This document shows, in pieces, positions 26,770 through 36,511 of a stretch of DNA of 64,000 nucleotides. The position numbers and the translations under genes were made by a program. The notes under the pieces are model-generated. The model worked only from the letters and a program-made list of their open reading frames with translations. It searched no databases and was not told the origin of the DNA. The stretch is from Pseudomonas sp. B33.4 (GTDB taxonomy: Bacteria > Pseudomonadota > Gammaproteobacteria > Pseudomonadales > Pseudomonadaceae): the NCBI RefSeq assembly GCF_034555375.1, contig NZ_CP140706.1, forward strand, positions 177,001 to 241,000, given 5' to 3'. Each line of letters starts with the position of its first letter. The first letter of the stretch is position 1.

Positions 26770-27783
26770 ATGTCGTCGATTCGCCGTTACGCTTTGGCCG
26801 CGCTGGCCAGTGCCGTGTTTGCCGGTTCCGCCGTTGCCAAGGATTACGAACTGCTCAACGTGTCGTATGACCCGACGCGCGAGCTGTATCAGGACTACAA
26901 CGCAGAATTCATCAAGTTCTGGCAGAAAGATCACGCCGGCGACACTGTGAAAATCCAGCAATCCCACGGCGGTTCGGGCAAGCAGGGGCGTGCGGTGATC
27001 GACGGTCTGCGCGCTGACGTCGTGACCCTGGCCTTGGCTGGGGACATCGACGAAATCGCCAAACTCGGCAAGACCCTGCCCGCCGACTGGCAGAAGCGTC
27101 TGCCGGAAGCGAGCACGCCGTACACCTCGACCATTGTGTTCCTGGTACGTAAAGGCAACCCGAAAGGCATCAAGGACTGGGGCGATCTGGTCAAGAACGA
27201 CGTCTCGGTGATCACCCCGAACCCGAAAACCTCCGGCGGTGCGCGCTGGAACTTCCTCGCCGCGTGGGCCTACGGCCTGAAAGCCAACGGCGGTGACGAA
27301 GCCAAAGCCAAAGAATATGTGCAGACCCTGTTCAAGCACGTGCCGATCCTCGACACCGGTGCACGCGGTTCGACCATCACCTTCGTCAACAACGGTCAGG
27401 GCGACGTGCTGTTGGCCTGGGAAAACGAAGCGTTCCTGGCGCTGAAAGAAGATGGCGGCGCCGACAAGTTCGACATCGTCGTGCCTTCGCTGTCGATCCT
27501 CGCCGAGCCGCCAGTGGCGGTGGTCGACAAGAACGCCGAGAAGAAGGGTAACGAGCAGATCGCCGAAGCCTATCTGAAGCACCTGTACAGCCCGGCCGGT
27601 CAGGAGATCGCGGCGAAGAACTTCTACCGTCCGCGTGACAAGGACGTGGCTGCGAAGTACGCCCAGCAGTTCCCGAAACTCGAGCTGGTGACCATCGACA
27701 AAGACTTCGGCGGCTGGAAAACCGCGCAACCGAAATTCTTCAACGACGGTGGCGTGTTCGACCAGATTTATCAGGCGCAGTAA
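26770..27783 (+). CDS. sbp: Sbp, periplasmic sulfate-binding protein
   Basis: 337 residues with a signal peptide (cleavage after AVA near residue 23) and the family motifs [29 protein letters not shown] (sulfate-binding loop) and [16 protein letters not shown]. It captures sulfate for CysTWA. It is separated from cysT by 154 bp holding a REP hairpin, which probably lowers downstream expression, so that the binding protein is made in excess. Confidence 0.95.
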   Translation: MSSIRRYALAALASAVFAGSAVAKDYELLNVSYDPTRELYQDYNAEFIKFWQKDHAGDTVKIQQSHGGSGKQGRAVIDGLRADVVTLALAGDIDEIAKLGKTLPADWQKRLPEASTPYTSTIVFLVRKGNPKGIKDWGDLVKNDVSVITPNPKTSGGARWNFLAAWAYGLKANGGDEAKAKEYVQTLFKHVPILDTGARGSTITFVNNGQGDVLLAWENEAFLALKEDGGADKFDIVVPSLSILAEPPVAVVDKNAEKKGNEQIAEAYLKHLYSPAGQEIAAKNFYRPRDKDVAAKYAQQFPKLELVTIDKDFGGWKTAQPKFFNDGGVFDQIYQAQ

Positions 27784-27821
27784 TCTCACCCTTAACGAGC
27801 CTGATGTTTGGGCACATGACA

Positions 27822-27910
27822 TGTGGGAGCGAGCCTGCTCGCGAAGGCGGTTTTTCAGCGACAGGGATGTTGACTGATACTCCCTCTTCGCGAGCAGGCT
27901 CGCTCCCACA
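27822..27910. repeat. REP palindrome between sbp and cysT
   Basis: Inverted pair of a TGTGGGAGCGAGCCTGCTCG unit, 88 bp in all, inside what is otherwise one transport operon. Confidence 0.9.
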
Positions 27911-27937
27911 TTGATGCGTTTTTAACCAAGGACTTTT

Positions 27938-28756
27938 ATGTCGCGTCGTATCTCCCCCGTCATACCCGGCTTCGGGCTGACGCTTGGCTACACCTTGGTG
28001 TACCTCAGCCTGATTGTGCTTATCCCGCTGGCGGCGATGTTCGTCCACGCCGCCCAACTCACCTGGGATCAGTTCTGGACGATCATTTCCGCGCCACGGG
28101 TGCTGGCCGCGTTGAAGCTGAGCTTCGGCACCGCGCTGTGTGCGGCGATCATCAACGGGATCATCGGTACGTTGTTGGCCTGGGTGCTGGTGCGCTACAC
28201 CTTCCCGGGGCGCAAGGTGATCGACGCGATGATCGATCTGCCGTTCGCCCTGCCGACAGCGGTGGCCGGTATCGCGCTGACCGCGCTGTACGCGCCGGCC
28301 GGACTGGTCGGGCAATTCGCTGCCGACCTCGGTTTCAAAATCGCTTACACCCCGCTCGGTATCACCCTAGCGCTGACCTTCGTCACGCTGCCGTTCGTGG
28401 TGCGCACGGTGCAACCGGTATTGGCCGACATTCCCCGTGAAGTCGAAGAAGCCGCCGCGTGCCTCGGTGCGAAACCCTTGCAGGTGTTCCGCCACATCCT
28501 CGTGCCCGCTCTGCTGCCCGCCTGGCTGACCGGTTTTGCCCTGGCGTTCGCCCGTGGCGTTGGCGAGTACGGTTCGGTGATTTTCATCGCCGGCAACATG
28601 CCGATGAAAACCGAGATCCTGCCGCTGCTGATCATGGTCAAACTCGACCAATACGATTACACCGGCGCCACCGCTATCGGCGTGCTGATGCTGGTGGTTT
28701 CCTTCGTCCTGTTGCTGCTGATCAACTTGCTGCAGCGGCGCATCGAAACCCCATAA
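27938..28756 (+). CDS. cysT: CysT, sulfate ABC transporter permease
   Basis: Inner-membrane permease of 272 residues with six predicted TM segments and the ABC-permease EAA loop ([20 protein letters not shown]). It pairs with CysW. It lies 13 nt before cysW. The genes cysT, cysW and cysA follow in canonical order. Confidence 0.95.
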   Translation: MSRRISPVIPGFGLTLGYTLVYLSLIVLIPLAAMFVHAAQLTWDQFWTIISAPRVLAALKLSFGTALCAAIINGIIGTLLAWVLVRYTFPGRKVIDAMIDLPFALPTAVAGIALTALYAPAGLVGQFAADLGFKIAYTPLGITLALTFVTLPFVVRTVQPVLADIPREVEEAAACLGAKPLQVFRHILVPALLPAWLTGFALAFARGVGEYGSVIFIAGNMPMKTEILPLLIMVKLDQYDYTGATAIGVLMLVVSFVLLLLINLLQRRIETP

Positions 28757-28769
28757 GGAGGCGCGAACC

Positions 28770-29642
28770 ATGTCCCAATCGTCTATTGCGGCCGCCTCTT
28801 CGGCCAACGCTGCACGCCGTGGCAGTGCCACTTCGCGCAGAATCCTGATCGGCCTTGGCTGGCTGGTCTTTTTCCTGTTTCTGCTGCTGCCGTTGTTCAT
28901 CGTCGTATCGCAGGGTTTGAAAAATGGCCTCGGTGCGTTCTTCACCGCGATCTTTGAACCGGACGCGCTTTCGGCACTGAAACTCACCGTGTTTGCAGTG
29001 CTGATTTCGGTGCCGCTGAACCTGGTGTTCGGCGTCAGCGCCGCGTGGTGCGTGAGCAAATACTCGTTCCGTGGCAAGAGCATGCTGGTGACGCTGATCG
29101 ACCTGCCGTTCTCGGTGTCGCCGGTGATCGCCGGTCTGGTCTACGTGCTGATGTTCGGTGCGCAGGGCCTGTTCGGGCCGTGGTTGCAGGATCACGACAT
29201 CCAGATCGTCTTCGCCCTGCCGGGCATCGTGCTGGCGACGATTTTCGTCACCGTGCCGTTCGTGGCCCGTGAGCTGATCCCGCTGATGCAGGAACAAGGT
29301 ACGCAGGAAGAAGAAGCCGCGCGCTTGCTTGGCGCCAATGGCTGGCAGATGTTCTGGCACGTCACCGTCCCCAACATCAAATGGGGCCTGATCTATGGCG
29401 TGGTGCTGTGTACTGCGCGGGCCATGGGTGAGTTCGGTGCGGTGTCGGTGGTTTCCGGGCACATTCGCGGGGTGACCAACACCTTGCCGCTGCACGTCGA
29501 GATCCTCTACAACGAATACAACCACGTGGCCGCGTTCGCCGTGGCGAGCCTGTTGCTGATCCTGGCGCTCTTCATCCTGCTGGCCAAGCAGTGGAGCGAA
29601 AACCGTATCAACCGCCTGCGCGCCAGCGCCGCGGAGGAATAA
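28770..29642 (+). CDS. cysW: CysW, sulfate ABC transporter permease
   Basis: 290-residue partner permease with six TM segments and EAA loop ([20 protein letters not shown]). The polar Ser/Ala-rich N-terminus of about 25 residues precedes the first TM. AAGGAGGCG stands before its ATG. cysA starts 3 nt after the stop. Confidence 0.95.
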   Translation: MSQSSIAAASSANAARRGSATSRRILIGLGWLVFFLFLLLPLFIVVSQGLKNGLGAFFTAIFEPDALSALKLTVFAVLISVPLNLVFGVSAAWCVSKYSFRGKSMLVTLIDLPFSVSPVIAGLVYVLMFGAQGLFGPWLQDHDIQIVFALPGIVLATIFVTVPFVARELIPLMQEQGTQEEEAARLLGANGWQMFWHVTVPNIKWGLIYGVVLCTARAMGEFGAVSVVSGHIRGVTNTLPLHVEILYNEYNHVAAFAVASLLLILALFILLAKQWSENRINRLRASAAEE

Positions 29643-29645
29643 GTC

Positions 29646-30635
29646 ATGTCGATCGAAGTGCGTAACGTCAGCAAGAATTTCAATGCCTTCAAGGCGCTGG
29701 ACAACATCAGCCTGGACATCCACAGCGGTGAGCTGGTCGCGCTGCTCGGCCCGTCGGGCTGCGGCAAGACCACGCTGCTGCGAATTATCGCCGGTCTGGA
29801 AACCCCGGATCAGGGCAACATCGTTTTCCATGGCGAAGACGTTTCCGGCCACGACGTGCGTGATCGCAACGTCGGTTTCGTGTTCCAGCACTACGCGTTG
29901 TTCCGTCACATGACCGTGTTCGACAACGTCGCGTTCGGCCTGCGCATGAAACCGAAAAACCAGCGCCCGAGCGAAAGCCAGATCGCGACCAAGGTTCACG
30001 AACTGCTGAACATGGTGCAGCTGGATTGGCTGTCGGATCGTTACCCGGAGCAGTTGTCCGGTGGACAGCGTCAGCGTATTGCGCTGGCTCGCGCCTTGGC
30101 AGTTGAGCCGAAAGTGTTGCTGCTGGATGAGCCGTTCGGCGCCCTCGATGCCAAGGTACGGAAAGAGCTGCGCCGCTGGTTGGCGCGTCTGCACGAAGAC
30201 ATCAATCTGACCTCGGTGTTCGTGACCCACGACCAGGAAGAGGCGATGGAAGTCGCTGACCGTATCGTGGTGATGAACAAGGGCGTGATCGAGCAGATCG
30301 GCTCACCGGGCGACGTTTACGAAAACCCGGCCAGCGATTTCGTTTATCACTTCCTCGGCGATTCGAACCGCTTGCTGTTGAGCGACGACAACCACGTGCT
30401 GTTCCGCCCGCACGAGGTGTCGTTGTCCAAGCATGAGCTGGAAGATCACCATGCGGCTGAGGTGCGTGATATTCGGCCGTTGGGCGCGACCACGCGGGTG
30501 ACGTTGAAGGTAGAAGGGCAGACTGATCTGATCGAGGCCGAAGTGGTCAAGGATCACGACAGCCTGATCGGTCTGGCCAAGGGTGAAACGCTGTTCTTCA
30601 AACCCAAGGTCTGGCAGAAAGTCGCCAGCCTCTAA
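29646..30635 (+). CDS. cysA: CysA, sulfate/thiosulfate import ATP-binding protein
   Basis: 329 residues: Walker [10 protein letters not shown], signature [15 protein letters not shown], Walker [12 protein letters not shown], switch His in [14 protein letters not shown], then a C-terminal TOBE-like regulatory domain (about 240-325). Length equals that of other Pseudomonas CysA proteins. Powers sulfate uptake through CysTW. Last gene of the operon; a REP pair follows. Confidence 0.95.
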   Translation: MSIEVRNVSKNFNAFKALDNISLDIHSGELVALLGPSGCGKTTLLRIIAGLETPDQGNIVFHGEDVSGHDVRDRNVGFVFQHYALFRHMTVFDNVAFGLRMKPKNQRPSESQIATKVHELLNMVQLDWLSDRYPEQLSGGQRQRIALARALAVEPKVLLLDEPFGALDAKVRKELRRWLARLHEDINLTSVFVTHDQEEAMEVADRIVVMNKGVIEQIGSPGDVYENPASDFVYHFLGDSNRLLLSDDNHVLFRPHEVSLSKHELEDHHAAEVRDIRPLGATTRVTLKVEGQTDLIEAEVVKDHDSLIGLAKGETLFFKPKVWQKVASL

Positions 30636-30643
30636 GATCAAAA

Positions 30644-30738
30644 GATCGCAGCCTGCGGCAGCTCCTACAGGGGTTTCGGTTGGTCACATATTTTGTGATC
30701 GACCAAACCAACTGTAGGAGCTGCCGCAGGCTGCGATC
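30644..30738. repeat. REP palindrome after cysA
   Basis: Inverted GATCGCAGCCTGCGGCAGC unit between the convergent cysA and DUF962 genes. Confidence 0.9.
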
Positions 30739-30750
30739 TTTTAAAGCGGC

Positions 30751-31278
30751 CTAAGCCGCCGCTTTTTTGTTCGGATTAACCCGCACCACCCCCGCCCGCG
30801 CCTCGATCTGTTCTTTCAACTCATGCCGCATCCCGAGCATGAACGCCAACTCGGCCACGACAAACAGCGGCCCGACAATCAGCCCCGACACATCATCGAC
30901 AAACGCTGGTTTGCGCCCTTCATAGTGATGCCCGACAAACTGGATCACCCAGCCCACTACAAACATCGCCAGGCCGCTGCTCAGCCAGACCAGGGTGCTC
31001 TGCTGCGCCAGCACATGCCCGGCCCAGACGGATAAGCCCATCAGCACCGTCATCAACACCCCGAGCTTCACTTCCAGACGCAGGTAAAACCACGCCGAGG
31101 CCAGCGCCACGATCACAGCTGGAGATATCCACAACCCGCCCAGCGACCATTCCGGCCGTGACAACAACACCGCAACGGCCACCACGATCAGCGGAATGCC
31201 GATAAAGTGGCTGGCGATGTTGCGCGGATCGCGGTGGTAGGCAGCGTATTGACTGAGATGGTCGACGAGGCTTTTCAT
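30751..31278 (-). CDS. Mpo1-like (DUF962/YGL010w) membrane protein
   Basis: 175 residues, four to five TM segments. Conserved histidines of the family are present in YHRDPRNIASHFIGIPL near the N-terminus and GHHYEGRKPAF in the middle. The yeast member is an Fe(II) dioxygenase that alpha-oxidises 2-hydroxy fatty acids; whether bacterial ones do the same is unproven. GGAGGAAC just before the ATG fixes the start; a longer upstream frame is not credible because it overlaps the divergent regulator gene. Confidence 0.85.
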   Translation of the reverse strand: MKSLVDHLSQYAAYHRDPRNIASHFIGIPLIVVAVAVLLSRPEWSLGGLWISPAVIVALASAWFYLRLEVKLGVLMTVLMGLSVWAGHVLAQQSTLVWLSSGLAMFVVGWVIQFVGHHYEGRKPAFVDDVSGLIVGPLFVVAELAFMLGMRHELKEQIEARAGVVRVNPNKKAAA

Positions 31279-31362
31279 TGTTGTTCCTCCGGTAGGGTTG
31301 ATCGCATCATCCCTCGGGATCAGGGTTCGCTCTGTCAGGCAGGCGACAATCCAGGAGTGTTT

Positions 31363-32040
31363 ATGCAAATACGTTCGCGATTGATGACCGGGCAGTGGTT
31401 CAGTCATCTGCCGGCGTCCTTTCAGGATAGTCTGCTGACGGCGGCCCGGGAGCGGCGGCTGACGGCGGGGCAACGTTTGTTCCAGCGCGGTGATGCGCCG
31501 TGCGGCTTGTATGCGGTGCTCGACGGCGCGGTGCGCATCGGTGCGGTGAGCGAGCAAGGCAAAGAGGCGTTGTTGAGTCTGGTCGAGGCGCCGCACTGGT
31601 TCGGCGAAATCTGCCTGTTCGATGGTCAGCCTCGTACGCATGACGCCTTTGCCGTCGGGCCGTGCACCTTGCTCAACATTCCTCAGGCGACGCTGTTGAA
31701 GTTGCTTGATGAAAATCCAGTGTACTGGCGGCATCTGGCGTTACTGATGAGCCACAAACTGCGCCTGACCTTTATCAATCTTGAACAACTGAGCCTGCTG
31801 CCGGCGCCGGCGCGTCTGGCCCATCGCTTGCTGATGATCGCCGAAGGCTACGGCGAACTCGACGCGCCACGCCGGGTGCTGCAACTGCCGCAGGAGCAGT
31901 TGGCGTCGATGCTGTCGCTGTCGCGCCAGACCACCAACCAGATTCTCAAGGATTTGCAGGGGCAGGGGATTATCGGGCTCGGGTATGGCGAAATCGAAAT
32001 CCTTGATGCCAAGCGATTGCGCGCCCTGGCAACAATCTGA
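31363..32040 (+). CDS. Crp/Fnr-family transcription regulator
   Basis: 225 residues: cyclic-nucleotide-binding-like beta-barrel (about 15-125; GDAPCGLYAVLDGAVRIG, WFGEICLFDGQPR), dimer helix, then a winged HTH (about 150-220; LPQEQLASMLSLSRQTTNQ). It lacks the N-terminal Cys cluster of Fnr. CAGGAG precedes the ATG. Divergent from the Mpo1-like gene, 84 bp apart, so control of that gene is a fair guess. Confidence 0.87.
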   Translation: MQIRSRLMTGQWFSHLPASFQDSLLTAARERRLTAGQRLFQRGDAPCGLYAVLDGAVRIGAVSEQGKEALLSLVEAPHWFGEICLFDGQPRTHDAFAVGPCTLLNIPQATLLKLLDENPVYWRHLALLMSHKLRLTFINLEQLSLLPAPARLAHRLLMIAEGYGELDAPRRVLQLPQEQLASMLSLSRQTTNQILKDLQGQGIIGLGYGEIEILDAKRLRALATI

Positions 32041-32054
32041 CAATGCACCCGGCC

Positions 32055-32148
32055 CCTGTGGGAGCTGGCTTGCCAGCGATAGCGGTGCATCAGCCGACAT
32101 CGATGTCTGCTGAACGGACGCCATCGCTGGCAAGCCAGCTCCCACAGG
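32055..32148. repeat. REP palindrome, CTGGCTTGCCAGCGAT class
   Basis: Inverted units TGTGGGAGCTGGCTTGCCAG at both ends of a 94-bp segment. Confidence 0.9.
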
Positions 32149-32203
32149 GGTTTCCGCCCTCCATGATATCTCAGGCAAACCACAGAACCTGTGGGAGTGG
32201 GGC

Positions 32204-32614
32204 TTAGGAGCCGCGATAGGTCGAGAAACCATACGGGCTGAGCAGCAGCGGGATGTGGTAGTGCTGATCGGTCTGCTTCACTTCGAAGATCACCGGAATT
32301 TCCGGAAAGAATGTGTCGTGCTTGACCTTCTTGAAGTATTCGCCGGTTTTGAATACCACGCGGTATTCACCCGCTTCAAAAGGCTGCTTGGCCGGGAACA
32401 GTTCGGCGATGCGCCCTTGTTCATTGGTCGTGCCTTGAGCAAGAGGCTGCCAGTTCTCGCCGACGTGTTTTTCCAGCGTCACGTTAATGCCCGGCGACGG
32501 CAGGCCGTTTTCCAGATTGAGCACGTGCACGCTCAACGGGTTGCCAGCGGCCAGCGCCAGGCTTGAAAAAGCGCTCAGGCCGAGCGCGGCGAAGGTCATG
32601 CGCAAAGTATTCAT
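32204..32614 (-). CDS. Periplasmic 5-hydroxyisourate hydrolase (transthyretin-like)
   Basis: 136 residues with a signal peptide (cleavage near ALA-AGN). The mature part shows the HIUase motifs: LSVHVLNLENGLP with the catalytic His, a middle GRIAELF, and the C-terminal tetrapeptide YRGS. It would hydrolyse 5-hydroxyisourate, a urate oxidation product, but no urate genes are near. Export to the periplasm mirrors E. coli HiuH (YedX), whose gene is controlled by the peroxide/chlorine-responsive HprRS pair; here too a two-component system is next door. Second gene after the HbpS-like gene, 12 nt apart. Confidence 0.85.
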   Translation of the reverse strand: MNTLRMTFAALGLSAFSSLALAAGNPLSVHVLNLENGLPSPGINVTLEKHVGENWQPLAQGTTNEQGRIAELFPAKQPFEAGEYRVVFKTGEYFKKVKHDTFFPEIPVIFEVKQTDQHYHIPLLLSPYGFSTYRGS

Positions 32615-32626
32615 GGATGCATCTCC

Positions 32627-33112
32627 TTATTGGGAACGGGTGATGGCCAGACCGGTTTTCCCGGCAGCCTTGATTGCACAGTTTTCGTCTTGCTCACCGC
32701 CGCCGGAACCGGCCACGCCCATGGCGCCAACCAGTTCCGTGCCGAGGAACAGCGGAATGCCGCCGCCGAGCAACAGCAGTTCGTCGAGGGTGTTGAGGTT
32801 GGCGGTTTCCGGATTGCTGCGAGCCCGTTCGGCAAACAACCGGGTCGCTGTTTTGGTCGACAGCGCGGTGTAGGCCTTGCGTTGGCTGGCAACGGTGTTG
32901 TGCGGGCCAACGCCGTCACCGCGCAAGGTCACCAGGAGATTGCCGCCACGGTCGAGCACCGACACCGTGCCGGTGCAATCGCTCATTGCCGTGTTGGCCA
33001 GCAGTTGCGCGGTTTTCAGGTCGAGGTCGGCATGGCGTGGCAGTTCAGGGCTTGCGAACACGCTGGCGCTGAGGCTGACGGCCAGGCTGGCGACAAGGTA
33101 TTTGAGGGTCAT
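32627..33112 (-). CDS. Secreted GlcG/HbpS-family protein
   Basis: 161 residues with a signal peptide (SASVFAS). The mature protein is a DUF336/HbpS domain: VSVLDRGGNLLVTLRGDG, SQRKAYTALS, GGGIPLFLGTELVGAMGVAG. Members bind haem or small molecules; Streptomyces HbpS tunes the SenS kinase under redox stress. First gene of a two-gene unit transcribed away from a two-component system, with a 16-bp palindrome in the gap. Confidence 0.85.
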   Translation of the reverse strand: MTLKYLVASLAVSLSASVFASPELPRHADLDLKTAQLLANTAMSDCTGTVSVLDRGGNLLVTLRGDGVGPHNTVASQRKAYTALSTKTATRLFAERARSNPETANLNTLDELLLLGGGIPLFLGTELVGAMGVAGSGGGEQDENCAIKAAGKTGLAITRSQ

Positions 33113-33178
33113 GGGCAGGCTCCAAAAGCGAAGGTCGTCACCTTAATCGCCGGTCTTCGTCAGAACCTCGTCAGTCTG

Positions 33179-33194
33179 ATTACAAGTTTGTAAT
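33179..33194. promoter_or_regulatory. Perfect palindrome resembling the HprR/CusR box
   Basis: ATTACAA-GT-TTGTAAT, 7-bp arms, 66 bp before the HbpS-like gene and 53 bp before the response-regulator gene. From memory the E. coli HprR box is CATTACAAAATTGTAATG, with identical arms and spacing. One site could serve both divergent units. Confidence 0.75.
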
Positions 33195-33247
33195 GGGCAA
33201 CGCCGTCGAAGGCGCCTAGCCTGTGTGCCTGTCAATCGAGGTGTGCC

Positions 33248-33928
33248 ATGCGTTTGCTGGTCGTAGAAGATGAAGCCAAAACCGCGAATTTCCTCGCCAA
33301 AGGCCTGGGCGAGTCGGGTTTTGCCGTGGACGTGGCGCTCAATGGTCTCGATGGTCGTTACTTTATCGAGCAACAGGAATATGACCTGATCATCCTCGAC
33401 GTGATGCTCCCCGGCCTCAATGGCTGGCAATTGTTGCAGCTGATCCGCCAGCGCGGCGCCACGCCGGTGCTGTTCCTCACCGCCAAGGACGCCATCGAAG
33501 ACCGTGTGCGCGGTCTCGAACTGGGTGCCGACGATTACTTGCTCAAACCCTTCGCCTTCGCTGAACTGCTTGCGCGGGTGCGCACGTTGCTGCGGCGCGG
33601 GCCGATGCGCGAAGCCGAGTCGTACACCATCGCCGACCTGGAAATCGACGTACTGCGGCGCCGCGTGAGTCGTGGTGGTCAGCGTATTGCCCTGACCAAC
33701 AAGGAATTCGCCCTGCTGCAATTGCTCGCCAGCCGTCAGGGCGAAGTGCTCTCGCGCACGCTGATCGCCTCGCAGGTGTGGAACCTGAATTTCGACAGCG
33801 ACACCAACATGGTCGAAGTGGCGGTGCGTCGTTTGCGCGCGAAAGTCGATGATCCGTACATGCCGAAACTGATCCACACCGTGCGCGGCGTCGGCTATCA
33901 ACTGGAAGCGCCGGACGATGCGCTCTAG
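33248..33928 (+). CDS. OmpR-family response regulator (HprR/CopR-like)
   Basis: 226 residues: receiver domain with acidic pocket Glu7/Asp8, phospho-acceptor Asp51 (LDVMLPG) and Lys100 (LLKPF); winged-helix DNA-binding domain from about 128 to 220 with [19 protein letters not shown] and [10 protein letters not shown]. The DNA-binding end is of the IrlR/CopR/CusR/HprR type, which bind TTACAA-type palindromes; such a palindrome lies in its own promoter region. It overlaps the kinase gene by 11 bp. Confidence 0.9.
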   Translation: MRLLVVEDEAKTANFLAKGLGESGFAVDVALNGLDGRYFIEQQEYDLIILDVMLPGLNGWQLLQLIRQRGATPVLFLTAKDAIEDRVRGLELGADDYLLKPFAFAELLARVRTLLRRGPMREAESYTIADLEIDVLRRRVSRGGQRIALTNKEFALLQLLASRQGEVLSRTLIASQVWNLNFDSDTNMVEVAVRRLRAKVDDPYMPKLIHTVRGVGYQLEAPDDAL

Positions 33929-35303
33929 GTCGATCGCCTGGCGCCTGGCGCTGGCGTTCGCATTGGTCTGCGCTTTGGTGCTGAGCGCCATTGGGGTGTT
34001 TCTCTATCGCTCGCTGGCCTCGGAAATCGCCTACCGCGACGACCTCGCGTTGCTCGGTCGACTGGAGCAAGTGCGCGCCTTGCTCGCCGACAGCGACAGC
34101 CTAGGTGCTTTGCAGGCGCGGCCTCGGCTGTATCAGAACATGCTCGGCAATCTCGACAGCCTGCTACTGGTGCGCCGCGCCGACGGATCGGGCGTGATCG
34201 CGATCAATCCACGGCAACGCGATTTGCCCGCATTACACGCCATCCCCCGCGAGCAAACGCCACAGCGTCCCGATGTATTGACCTGGCAAGCGCCGGACGG
34301 TGCTGAACTGGCGCTGTTGTCCGGCGAAGCGCAGGGCCCGAACGGCGAGCCGCTCACGATCATTGCCGGCAAAGTGCTGAGCGAGCGCGAGCAGATGCTC
34401 GGCAGCTATCGCATGCGCTTGTACCTTTCGGTTGGACTCGGCGCGTTGCTCGCTTTTGCCTTGGGTTTGCTGTTGCTGCGTCGGGGCCTGCCACCGTTGC
34501 GGCAGTTGAGCGAAGCGGTGCGCGGCATCGATCTGCGTAGCCTTGATCAACGCCTGCCCGCCAATGGCACGCCCGCCGAATTGCTTGAACCAGTGCAGGC
34601 GCTCAACGGCATGCTGGCGCGACTGGACGACAGCGTGCAGCGCCTGTCGCAATTCTCCGCTGACCTCGCCCACGAGATTCGTACGCCGCTGCACACCTTG
34701 CTGGCGAGCAACGGCCAGGCGCTGAATCATCCGCGCAGCACCGAGGAGTATCAGGAAGTGCTGGCGTCGAACATGGAAGAGTTCGAACGGCTCAAGCGCA
34801 TGGCGGAAAACCTGATGTTCCTCGCCCGGGCAGAACAGGCCGAACGCGCGCTGAATCTGCAAATCCTGGATTTGCCCAGTGTTGGCAGTGAACTGTGTGA
34901 TTACTTTGAAGCCTTGGCGGATGACCGCGAGGTGCGGCTGGACAATCAATTGCGCGGTGAATTGCTTGCCGATCAGCAATTGCTGCAACGAGCACTCGGC
35001 AATCTGCTGGCCAATGCCGTGCGTCATGCCGATCAAGGATCGGTGATCAGTCTGCGTCGCCGCGACGAGCCGGGTGAGTGCTGGTTGCAAGTGCACAACC
35101 ATGGCCCCGCGATTGCGCAGGAGCATCTGAGCAAACTGTTCGACCGCTTCTACCGCGTTGATCCGTCGCGTGCAGAACCGGGGGATTCGGGTGGGTTGGG
35201 GTTGGCGATCGTGCAGTCGATCATGCAGTTGCATGGGGGACAGGTGCGGGTGATTAGTGATGCTGACGGCACTGTTTTTGAGCTGGGGTTTGTGGTGAAT
35301 TAA
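33918..35303 (+). CDS. Heavy-metal/redox-type sensor histidine kinase
   Basis: 461 residues. Two TM segments (about 10-30 and 165-187) bracket a periplasmic sensor domain of about 135 residues; HAMP follows (about 190-240), then HisKA with the phospho-acceptor His in [14 protein letters not shown] and an HATPase domain with [22 protein letters not shown] and GLGLAIVQS. Architecture is that of CusS/IrlS/HprS. The periplasmic domain has no His/Met metal-binding cluster that I can see, which fits a redox signal better than copper (inference). The HbpS-like protein is also periplasmic and could modulate it. Confidence 0.88.
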   Translation: MRSRSIAWRLALAFALVCALVLSAIGVFLYRSLASEIAYRDDLALLGRLEQVRALLADSDSLGALQARPRLYQNMLGNLDSLLLVRRADGSGVIAINPRQRDLPALHAIPREQTPQRPDVLTWQAPDGAELALLSGEAQGPNGEPLTIIAGKVLSEREQMLGSYRMRLYLSVGLGALLAFALGLLLLRRGLPPLRQLSEAVRGIDLRSLDQRLPANGTPAELLEPVQALNGMLARLDDSVQRLSQFSADLAHEIRTPLHTLLASNGQALNHPRSTEEYQEVLASNMEEFERLKRMAENLMFLARAEQAERALNLQILDLPSVGSELCDYFEALADDREVRLDNQLRGELLADQQLLQRALGNLLANAVRHADQGSVISLRRRDEPGECWLQVHNHGPAIAQEHLSKLFDRFYRVDPSRAEPGDSGGLGLAIVQSIMQLHGGQVRVISDADGTVFELGFVVN

Positions 35304-35311
35304 AAGACACT

Positions 35312-35377
35312 ATCGCGAGCAGGCTCACTCCTACAGTTGGAATGCGTTCCCCCTGTAGGAGTGAGCCTGCTCGCGAT
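35312..35377. repeat. REP palindrome, TGAGCCTGCTCGCGAT class
   Basis: Inverted pair between the kinase and the convergent AraC-family gene. Confidence 0.9.
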
Positions 35378-35406
35378 GGCGCCAGATCAGACGACCTGAT
35401 TCTGGA

Positions 35407-36411
35407 TCAGCGCAACCCATCACGAAACTGCCCCGGCGTCATCCCTGTCCAGCGCTTGAACGCGCGGCTGAAGCTGCTGGTGTCGGCGAACCCGAGCAAA
35501 TAACTCACCTCACTCAACGAGCACTGCGGATCGCGCAGGTGCAGCAGTGCGAGGTTCTCACGGCTTTCATTGAGCAATGTATCAAAGCGACAACCCTCAT
35601 CCGCCAGATGCCGTTGCAAGCTGCGCAAACTCAGGTGCAAGGCCTGAGCAATTCGCTCAGCACTTGGCTCACCTTCCGGCAATTGTTCTTCGATGGCATC
35701 GCGCACCTTGCGCTCCCAAGTCAGCGGCTGGAGCTGGGCCATCGTGCGTTTAAGCACCGCTTCATTGTGTTCGGCGAGTTCCGGGTTGGCGTCGTCGAGG
35801 TGGCTGTCGAAGTCGGTGAGGGCGAACTCCAGACGATCCTCGGCACAGCCGAAATGCACCGGGGCGCGGAAGACTTTGTGCCATTGGTGCGCATCGCTCG
35901 GTTCCGGGCGGCGCAGATACACGGCGAGTGGCGCGTAATCGCGGCCGAGGCGATTGCGGCAGGTGCGCACGTAGATCGCGGTGAACGCGTCGATGGCTTC
36001 GAAGGCTGGCGCCGGATTGCCTGACGGAATTTTCAGACGGAATTGATAGCGGTCGTCGCCACGACTCAGCTCCAGTTCCAGCGCATCACTGACCACCGGG
36101 TGATAGCGCACGATGCGTTCAAACACCTCGCGCAAACTGCCGCTGGCGACCAGCGCATAGCCGAGGGCATGGAACGTGGTTGGGCTGACGAAGCGTGACA
36201 CGCGCAAGCCAATCGCCGGATCGCCACTGACCTGCACGGCAATTTCCCACAGGCGCGTGGTGCCGGACAGTGGATAGCGCGCGTTGGGATCGTCCATCAA
36301 ATTCGGGTCGAGCCCGGCCTGCTGGCACAGGGCAATGCTGTCCAGTCCCAGCGCATCGAGTTGTTTGCGCAAGGCACGGGTCCAGCTGGCGAGGGAGGTC
36401 GGTTCCTTCAT
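35407..36411 (-). CDS. AraC-family regulator with arabinose-binding-type N-domain
   Basis: 334 residues. The N-terminal half (about 20-205; LDSIALCQQAGLDPNLMDDPNARYPL) is the Arabinose_bd domain seen in OruR/ArgR-type regulators that sense fatty acids or lipids; the C-terminal HTH_18 domain (about 230-330) has LHLSLRSLQRHLADEG and LSEVSYLLGFADTSSFSRAFKRWTG. Divergent from a fatty-acid-desaturase-family gene with 100 bp between, so it probably controls that gene. Confidence 0.88.
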   Translation of the reverse strand: MKEPTSLASWTRALRKQLDALGLDSIALCQQAGLDPNLMDDPNARYPLSGTTRLWEIAVQVSGDPAIGLRVSRFVSPTTFHALGYALVASGSLREVFERIVRYHPVVSDALELELSRGDDRYQFRLKIPSGNPAPAFEAIDAFTAIYVRTCRNRLGRDYAPLAVYLRRPEPSDAHQWHKVFRAPVHFGCAEDRLEFALTDFDSHLDDANPELAEHNEAVLKRTMAQLQPLTWERKVRDAIEEQLPEGEPSAERIAQALHLSLRSLQRHLADEGCRFDTLLNESRENLALLHLRDPQCSLSEVSYLLGFADTSSFSRAFKRWTGMTPGQFRDGLR

Positions 36412-36511
36412 GCTGATTGGCGCTTCCGGTCAACAGGTTGGCGTTCTCGGCTACCGCAATTGAAGCCTTGGCGAGGCACGATGCGAACATCATAAACCCG
36501 AGGATGGAAGC

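Noticed and set aside
33248..35303. Two-component system considered a copper-specific CopRS/CusRS pair
   Set aside because: No copper resistance gene (copA, copB, cusCBA) is adjacent and the kinase sensor domain shows no Met/His cluster; the neighbouring HIUase and HbpS-like genes point to redox signalling.
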